Shown here: piece after piece, positions 8,078 through 13,893 of the stretch
How the letters are laid out: the number at the start of each line of letters is the position of its first letter
Numbering within the stretch: position 1 is the first letter of the stretch
DNA from: an uncultured Campylobacter sp.
Lineage (GTDB): Bacteria > Campylobacterota > Campylobacteria > Campylobacterales > Campylobacteraceae
Assembly (NCBI RefSeq): GCF_937921625.1
Contig: NZ_CAKZTI010000018.1
Location: forward strand, 1 to 33,323
Length of the DNA: 33,323 nt
Reading direction: 5' to 3'
Program-made: the position numbers and the translations under genes
The notes under the pieces: model-generated
Database searches by the model: none
What the model saw: the letters and a program-made list of their open reading frames with translations, nothing else
Told to the model about the DNA's origin: nothing

Positions 8078-9135
8078 AGATCGGGATTTTTACCCTGCCG
8101 CTAGTAAATAATTACGGCGGAATTTTACAAGCTTACGCGCTAAGCCGCGTGCTAGTGGAGCTTGGGCATGAGCCACGTCTCATAAACTTGCGCCTGCAAA
8201 GAAGTAAACTATCGATTGCGTATATTAAATTTTTAGTGGCATGCGCGCTTAAAAAGGAGCTTTGCGGCGCGAAATTTAATCCCTCTTACGAGCGCGATAC
8301 TAGCGAGTTTGTAGCGGAAAATATCCCTTTAACCGCGCCTGTTTGCACGCCTGCGGATTTAAAGGCGCTGTGCGAGAAAGAGCGCTTTGAAGCGGTGATT
8401 TTAGGAAGCGATCAGGTTTTTCGCCCTAGTTATTTTGCGGATTTTGCAGATTGCTTTAGCCTTGGATTTTTGCCGCCTAACTGCACGCGGATCGCCTATG
8501 CTGCAAGCTTCGGCGGAGATAGGCTCTGTGGGCTTAAAAATCCCGCAGATTTAAAAGCTCACGCTGCAAATTTGGCTAAATTTAAAGCTATTTCGGTGCG
8601 TGAGTGCGATGGTGTAAAGCTTGCACGCGAATACTTTGGCGTAGATGCGCACTGGGTACTGGATCCTACGCTTTTAGCTAACAAAGAGATTTACGATAAA
8701 TTTTTAAGCCATGCACCGCAGCGCAAGGGTTTTGCCTATATCCTAGATCCATCGCCTCGCTCTGAAGCGGCGATAGAGCTACTAAAAAAGCAAAGCGGCC
8801 TAGAGATATATGAGGTGAACGACCGCGGCAACCGCATCGGCATAAAAGCGTGGATAAACGCTATTGCAGGCGCGGAGTTCGTGCTAACCGACTCATTTCA
8901 CGGCTGCGTATTTTCCATAATCTTTAATAAGCCGTTTTTTGTGTTCGTTAATGCTAGTCGCGGCGCGTCGCGCTTTAGCTCGCTTTTGGGCTCGTTCGGG
9001 CTTGAAGATAGAGCTTTGCAAGATCCCAAAGATGCGCGGTTGGACGCGACTATCGATTGGGATGGCGTAAATGAGGCGTTGCGCCGTAAAAGAGAGGACT
9101 CAATGAAATTTTTAAAAACAAGTTTAGGCTCATAA
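8074..9135 (+). CDS. Polysaccharide pyruvyl transferase family protein
   Basis: A 353-residue member of the polysaccharide pyruvyl transferase family, which transfers pyruvate from phosphoenolpyruvate onto sugars of surface glycans as a ketal. Visible signatures are the N-terminal GILQAYALSRVLVELGHEP, the central LGSDQVFRP, the WVLDPTLL strand and the characteristic TDSFHGCVFSI near residues 271-281. It is soluble, with no signal peptide. Its ATG overlaps the TGA of the F420-type gene (ATGA), and the next glycosyltransferase starts 1 nt after its stop. This suggests that the glycan made here carries an acidic pyruvate or a related group. Some family members have other substrates, so the exact reaction is inferred. 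Confidence 0.83.
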   Translation: MKIGIFTLPLVNNYGGILQAYALSRVLVELGHEPRLINLRLQRSKLSIAYIKFLVACALKKELCGAKFNPSYERDTSEFVAENIPLTAPVCTPADLKALCEKERFEAVILGSDQVFRPSYFADFADCFSLGFLPPNCTRIAYAASFGGDRLCGLKNPADLKAHAANLAKFKAISVRECDGVKLAREYFGVDAHWVLDPTLLANKEIYDKFLSHAPQRKGFAYILDPSPRSEAAIELLKKQSGLEIYEVNDRGNRIGIKAWINAIAGAEFVLTDSFHGCVFSIIFNKPFFVFVNASRGASRFSSLLGSFGLEDRALQDPKDARLDATIDWDGVNEALRRKREDSMKFLKTSLGS

Positions 9136-9136
9136 A

Positions 9137-10216
9137 ATGAAAATAGCTATGGTAATTTCTGCTTTAGGCAAGGGCGGTGCCGAGCGCGTGCTAAGCGTGC
9201 TGGCAAATTTTTTCTGCCGCGAGAATGAAGTCTGTGTGATAAAATTTGACGCAGATGAGCCGTTTTACGCGCTAGATTCTAAGATCGAGCTTATTAGCTT
9301 GGATTTAGGAGTAGGCGATTTAGGAATATTTGGCAATATAAAAAAGCGCTACGATAAAATTTTAGCCTTGCACAGGCTTCTAAAAAGTCGTAAATTTGAC
9401 GTAGTAATCTCGTTTTTAGATAATACCAATGTCCTTACGCTTATCGCAAATCTAGGAGTTGGGCAGAAAATCATCGTCTCCGAACATACCAATCACCGTT
9501 TTTTAAAAAGTCCGATCTGGCGAGCGCTCAAGCGGATCTTTTATCCGCAAGCTGCAGGTCTTAGTGTGCTTAGTAAATTCGATCTGGATCATTACACATA
9601 TGTGCAAAATCGAGTGATTATGCCTAATCCGATGTTTGAGATCAGCCATGCTAAAGATGCTCGCCCGCCTAAAGAAAATATCATCCTAGCAGCCGGCCGG
9701 CTCAATGTCTATAAGGGCTTTGATGTCCTTCTTAAGGCACTTGCGCTTATAGATTTCAATCTTTTAAAAGAGTGGAAGGTGGTGATCGCAGGCGACGGAG
9801 AGGAACGAAAGAGCCTTGAGAGCCTAGCTGCGAAGCTGCGCTTAAATGTGCAGTTCATCGGCTTTGTGCGCGATATCGAAAGCTTATATGAACGCGCTAA
9901 AATCGTAGTTGTAACCTCCAAGATGGAGGGCTTTTGCAATATTTTGATGGAGAGTATATTTTTCGGCACCGCTAGAATTTCTACAGATTGCATCGCAGGT
10001 CCTAGCGAGCTTATAAGCGACGGCGTGGATGGGTTTTTATGCCCTGTAGGCGATAGCGCGAGCATCGCAAAAAAGCTTGAAATTCTAATGAGCGACGAAA
10101 AGCTGCGCGAGCGACTCGTGCAAAATGCCTCTAAGCGCGAGGAGAGCTTTAAAATTGAAACGATCGGGCGACGCTGGCTTGATTTCATAGACGCTACGAT
10201 ACACAGGGAGGAATAA
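9137..10216 (+). CDS. GT4 glycosyltransferase, PglH-like (first copy)
   Basis: A cytoplasmic-face, retaining GT-B fold glycosyltransferase of 359 residues. The N-terminal ALGKGGAERVLSVLANFF is the GGAER donor/acceptor loop shared by PglH and PglJ, and the E-x7-E pair is E264/E272 in EGFCNILME. The middle (VISFLDNTNVLTLIANLG, IIVSEHTNHRFLKSP) strongly recalls C. jejuni PglH, the processive GalNAc transferase. A second related gene lies at 11478, so the two probably add different residues or share the job of PglH. The sugar used is not readable from sequence. It sits 1 nt after the pyruvyl transferase and overlaps the GT2 gene by 1 nt. Confidence 0.83.
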   Translation: MKIAMVISALGKGGAERVLSVLANFFCRENEVCVIKFDADEPFYALDSKIELISLDLGVGDLGIFGNIKKRYDKILALHRLLKSRKFDVVISFLDNTNVLTLIANLGVGQKIIVSEHTNHRFLKSPIWRALKRIFYPQAAGLSVLSKFDLDHYTYVQNRVIMPNPMFEISHAKDARPPKENIILAAGRLNVYKGFDVLLKALALIDFNLLKEWKVVIAGDGEERKSLESLAAKLRLNVQFIGFVRDIESLYERAKIVVVTSKMEGFCNILMESIFFGTARISTDCIAGPSELISDGVDGFLCPVGDSASIAKKLEILMSDEKLRERLVQNASKREESFKIETIGRRWLDFIDATIHREE

Positions 10217-11481
10217 TGAGCGAAAATCCCCTAATCTCGGTCATCATCCCCGTTTATAATGTCAAAGAATTTCTGCACGCTTGCGTGGAGTGCATTACGG
10301 CGCAGACCTATACGAACTTAGAAATTTTGCTCGTAGATGATGGCTCAAATGATGGTAGCGAGGCGATTTGCGACGAATACGCCGCGCGTGATCCCCGTGT
10401 GCGCGTGCTGCATAAACCAAACGGCGGGCAGGCTAGTGCACGAAACGCTGCTTTGGATGTCGCTTGCGGGGAGTTTATCAGTTTCGTAGACAGCGATGAT
10501 TTGATAAGCCTTGATTTGATTGAGACGCTTTTTCGCCTGACGCAGAAATTTTGCACCAAAATCGCTATGTGTGGCTACACAGCATTTAGCGACGAGAGCG
10601 AAATAAATAATTTCAAGGCGGCTTTAAATTCTAAAGAAAATCAAAATTTTAAAGAGATTAATAATCCGGAAAAGATCGTAAATTCGAATGCTAACGCAGG
10701 CGAATACAAAATATCGCCGCAAGAGCTTTTTAGACGCAGCTGCACGCAGGATCCGTATTTTAGCACCGCGGTTTGGCGCGCGCTGTTTGCTCGCGAAATT
10801 TTCACTGCTTTGCGCTTTCCTACGGGGCAGATCTATGAGGATGTGGCGATATTTTTTGATATTTTTAACGCTTCTATTACGGCGTGCACGGATGAAATTT
10901 TATATTTTTACCGCGTAAGGGCGGGCTCGACCGTAAACTCATTTGCGCGCAGGCATCTTGCGGTCATCGCTGCGGTGCGCCGCTATACTGAGGCGATCGC
11001 TGTGAATTATCCAAGCTTGGCGCGTGAGGCTAATTTTACTCGCTGCGAGTCCGCGCTGAATACGGCGTTTTTAATTATCAAATCGAGCTTTGATCTTGCA
11101 GGCTTGGATGGAGATGCAACTTCTCCTTCCGAGGCTAATACGTGCAGCTTGGCAAACGAAGCAGATTTGCATGGTGCTGATAGTTTATCTTGCGCATGCG
11201 GTAAAAATTTTGCAGTTAAAAATTCCTCCGAGCAAAATTATATGCGAAATTCTGAGCAGAATTCCGCGTCGCAAAGAAAGACCGCAGATCCCCGCTCGCC
11301 TTTAAACGCCGCAGAAGCTGCGCAGCAGATCCGCTCACTGCACGCTTTGGTGTGCGAGCGGCTGGATTTTGGATTTTTCGCGGCGCATGCAAGCCGCACG
11401 CAGACGCTGATGATGGTCTTATTTTACGCTAGCCCCGCGCTTTTGCGGCTATTTTATAAAATTTATCGGAAGTTAAAATGA
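10216..11481 (+). CDS. GT2 family glycosyltransferase with variable C-terminal insert
   Basis: An inverting GT-A fold transferase. The first 110 residues hold the typical ISVIIPVYNVKEFLHAC start, the nucleotide-sugar part LLVDDGSNDGS, GGQASARNAAL and the metal-binding D92-S-D-D95. A conserved QIYEDVAIFFD is the likely acceptor or base region. Residues about 295-365 are a poorly ordered stretch with Asn/Ser words (11201-11270), before a C-terminal amphipathic/hydrophobic segment that may touch the membrane. At 421 residues it is longer than simple GT2 enzymes. It occupies the place where other Campylobacter clusters carry the branching PglI, but the sequence is not close enough for me to call it PglI. 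The ATG overlaps the previous stop by 1 nt; the next gene overlaps by 4 nt. Confidence 0.8.
   Translation: MSENPLISVIIPVYNVKEFLHACVECITAQTYTNLEILLVDDGSNDGSEAICDEYAARDPRVRVLHKPNGGQASARNAALDVACGEFISFVDSDDLISLDLIETLFRLTQKFCTKIAMCGYTAFSDESEINNFKAALNSKENQNFKEINNPEKIVNSNANAGEYKISPQELFRRSCTQDPYFSTAVWRALFAREIFTALRFPTGQIYEDVAIFFDIFNASITACTDEILYFYRVRAGSTVNSFARRHLAVIAAVRRYTEAIAVNYPSLAREANFTRCESALNTAFLIIKSSFDLAGLDGDATSPSEANTCSLANEADLHGADSLSCACGKNFAVKNSSEQNYMRNSEQNSASQRKTADPRSPLNAAEAAQQIRSLHALVCERLDFGFFAAHASRTQTLMMVLFYASPALLRLFYKIYRKLK
11201..11270 (+). repeat. Short in-frame RAATTY tract in the GT2 gene
   Basis: Four RAATTY hexamers in about 70 nt (AAATTT, AAATTC, AAATTC, GAATTC) encode the KNF, KNSS, RNS and EQNSAS words. 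A weaker, earlier patch at about 10620-10690 has three more. The patch lies in the non-conserved C-terminal half of the enzyme. Confidence 0.6.
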
Positions 11482-12521
11482 AAATTTTATTCGTCATCGC
11501 AGCTCTTAGAAACGGCGGCGCCGAGCGCGTGCTTCAGGTTTTGGCGAACCATTTTGCGCGCGCAAACGACGTTACGATCGCGATTTTGGAAAATGACGAG
11601 GGTAGGTATAAATTTAGCGAAAAGATAAAATTTTTGCATCTGGACGTTTATAAAAACGGCGGCAGGTTCGATAAATACAGAATTTTGCGCGAGTGTTTCA
11701 AGCGCGAGCGCCCAAGCGTCATCATCAGCTTTATGGACTGGACGAACGTAGCGTGCGTGATCGCAAGCTTTGGGCTAGATATCCCGCTCATCGCGACCGA
11801 GCATAACGCGCACGATTATCTGCGAAGCGGGCTTTTTAGCCGCGTGCGCGATCTGTGCTATAAAAAAGCGGACGCGCTTACGGTGCTTACGCGTTCGGAC
11901 TTTGAGTACTATTCGCGATTTGTCAAAAACTGCTTCGTCGTGCATAACCCCTTTTTCGGCGATATTTGCGATACCAAGGGCGTTAAGCGAAACGTGATCT
12001 TAAGCGTCGGCAGGCTCGAGCCCGTAAAGGGGTATGAAATTTACTTTGACGCGCTAAGCAGGATCGATAAAAGCCTGCTTGCGAAGTGGGAAATTTTAAT
12101 CGCGGGCGACGGCTCGCTGCGCGAAAGCTTGCGCGAGCTGGCAGCACAGCTTGGGCTTGAAGTGCGATTTTTAGGGCATAAGCAGGACGTGAGCGAACTG
12201 TATAAAGAAGCCAAAATTTTTGTGCTCAGTTCGCTTAATGAAGGGCTTTCGAACGTGCTGATCGAGTCTGCGTTTTACGGCTGCGCACGGCTTAGCAGCG
12301 ATACAGCGGGTGCAAAAGAGCTCATAAAGGACGGCTTTAGCGGCGTTTTGTTTAAATGCGGCGATACGTGCGAGCTTGCGAGCAAGCTTGAAAATTTGAT
12401 GCGCGATGAGGCGCTGCAAAAGCGGCTCGTGCAAAATGCAAATGAAAATTTAGACGATTTTTCGCAGGAGCGCATAGTCGAGCTCTGGCAGGGCTTGATC
12501 GATCGGTTTGCGCGCAAATAG
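11478..12521 (+). CDS. GT4 glycosyltransferase, PglH-like (second copy)
   Basis: A 347-residue GT-B enzyme clearly related to the one at 9137. It begins MKILFVIAALRNGGAERVL, continues with VIISFMDWTNVACVIASFGL and LIATEHNAHDYLRSG, and carries the E-x7-E pair E255/E263 in EGLSNVLIE. These blocks match C. jejuni PglH rather well (ISFLDTTNIACILANIGL type). It could therefore be the true PglH counterpart, but I leave the symbol empty because two candidates exist. It would extend the undecaprenyl-diphosphate-linked glycan on the cytoplasmic face. The ATG overlaps the GT2 stop (ATGA). A 251-nt gap follows, the longest inside the cluster. Confidence 0.83.
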   Translation: MKILFVIAALRNGGAERVLQVLANHFARANDVTIAILENDEGRYKFSEKIKFLHLDVYKNGGRFDKYRILRECFKRERPSVIISFMDWTNVACVIASFGLDIPLIATEHNAHDYLRSGLFSRVRDLCYKKADALTVLTRSDFEYYSRFVKNCFVVHNPFFGDICDTKGVKRNVILSVGRLEPVKGYEIYFDALSRIDKSLLAKWEILIAGDGSLRESLRELAAQLGLEVRFLGHKQDVSELYKEAKIFVLSSLNEGLSNVLIESAFYGCARLSSDTAGAKELIKDGFSGVLFKCGDTCELASKLENLMRDEALQKRLVQNANENLDDFSQERIVELWQGLIDRFARK

Positions 12522-12772
12522 TAGTGCCGTTTATTACGTCGCCGCGGCGCGCAGGGATTAAATTTAAACTTCAGTGTGCTATAAGATAGGCTCTTGCGCC
12601 TGAGCGTATCGGCGTGGCTAAATTTACAAAGCCGCGTTGCGTGATGAAATTTAGCCGCTTAGAACAGCGCAAAATACGCTAAATTTAAACGGAGTGTGCG
12701 GCGTATGTTCGCGTAAAAAGGCGCGAGCAAAGTTTAAATTTATGGCGCGGCAGAAATTTAAAAGGTAAAGGG
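12522..12772 (+). other. Intergenic space in the pgl cluster with an inverted repeat
   Basis: No supported gene is visible in these 251 nt. They contain a perfect 10-bp inverted repeat, GGCTAAATTT (12616-12625) and AAATTTAGCC (12647-12656), separated by 21 nt. A TATAAG at about 12580 could be a weak -10 box. Several further AAATTTAAA words are present. The space may hold an internal promoter for pglJ onward, or be the scar of a lost gene. Confidence 0.45.
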
Positions 12773-13891
12773 ATGAAGAAATTAAGCGTTTTTATATATT
12801 CTATGGGAGGCGGCGGCGCCGAGCGCGTCGTAAGTAACCTATTAGGCGAGCTTACGGCGCGCTACGAAGTGCATCTGGTGCTGATGAACGAGAGGATTTT
12901 TTATGAAATTCCAAGCGGCGTGCAGATCCATTTCATCGAAAAATCAGCCCCCTTTGAAAATGGGCTGCTGAAGCTTGCAAAGCTTCCGTTTTTGGCGCTG
13001 CGATACAAAAAGCTATGCGAGAGGCTGGGTATCGACATCCACTTCGTTTGGATGAACCGTCCTTGTTACGTTGCGGCGCTGGCGCGAGTTTACGGACTGC
13101 GCGGAGCGATGATTTTTAACGAATGTTCGACGCCGTCGGTGCTGTATAAAGAGCCGAGCTTTAAATCCAAAATTTCAAAGCTTCTGCTTCGCAAGCTCTA
13201 TCCGAAGGCCGATTTTATCTTTCCGAATTCGCTTGGAAATTTGCGCGATCTGGCGGATAATTTCGGGATTGACGAGTGCAAAATGAGCGTGCTATACAAC
13301 GCGATCGATCTAGATGAGATCGGCCGCAAAGCTAGCGAGCCTATCGCGCAGCAGAGGCCCTTTTTCCTAAGCGTCGGCAGGCTCGATGCGGGTAAAAACC
13401 ACGCGCTTTTGATCCGCGCGTATGCGAATTTAAAAAATAACGACAAAGACCTGCTGATCTTGGGCGACGGCGTGCTGCGAGCCGAGCTTGAGGCTCTGAT
13501 AGAGGAGCTCGGCTTGGGCAGCCGCGTGAAGCTTTTGGGCTTTGACGCAAATCCGTATAAATATATGGCTAGATGCTATGCGTTTGTCTTCGTAAGCCTT
13601 TTTGAGGGCTTTTCAAACGCGCTTATCGAAGCGCTTGCGTGCGGCAAGCTCGTGATTTCAAGCGATCATCAAAGCGGCGCGCGCGAGCTTATGGGGCAGA
13701 GCGAATGGGGCGTGCTGGTGGGCGTAAACGATCTAGAAAGCACTCAAGCGGCGATGCAAAAAGCGCTGGATGATGAAAATTATGTAAAATTTTATGAGAA
13801 AAAGGCTAAAATTAAAGCCTCGTTTTTCGATAAAAAACGGATAGCAAGCGAGCTGATCGCAAAAATAGAACAAATCGACGAAGGAAAATAG
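12773..13891 (+). CDS. pglJ: PglJ, GalNAc-transferase of the N-glycan pathway
   Basis: In C. jejuni PglJ adds the second GalNAc to GalNAc-diNAcBac-PP-undecaprenol at the cytoplasmic face of the inner membrane. The 372-residue protein matches PglJ block by block: LSVFIYSMGGGGAERVVSNLL, YEVHLVLMNERIFYEIP, LAKLPFLALRYKKLCERLGI, INECSTPSVLYKE-like text (here FNECSTPSVLYKE), SVGRLDAGKNHALLIRAYA, LLGFDANPYKYMARC and SSDHQSGARELMG. The GT4 E-x7-E pair is E278/E286 in EGFSNALIE. AAAGG precedes the ATG. The gene ends 2 nt before pglB. This is one of the most secure assignments in the cluster. Confidence 0.92.
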   Translation: MKKLSVFIYSMGGGGAERVVSNLLGELTARYEVHLVLMNERIFYEIPSGVQIHFIEKSAPFENGLLKLAKLPFLALRYKKLCERLGIDIHFVWMNRPCYVAALARVYGLRGAMIFNECSTPSVLYKEPSFKSKISKLLLRKLYPKADFIFPNSLGNLRDLADNFGIDECKMSVLYNAIDLDEIGRKASEPIAQQRPFFLSVGRLDAGKNHALLIRAYANLKNNDKDLLILGDGVLRAELEALIEELGLGSRVKLLGFDANPYKYMARCYAFVFVSLFEGFSNALIEALACGKLVISSDHQSGARELMGQSEWGVLVGVNDLESTQAAMQKALDDENYVKFYEKKAKIKASFFDKKRIASELIAKIEQIDEGK

Positions 13892-13893
13892 GC

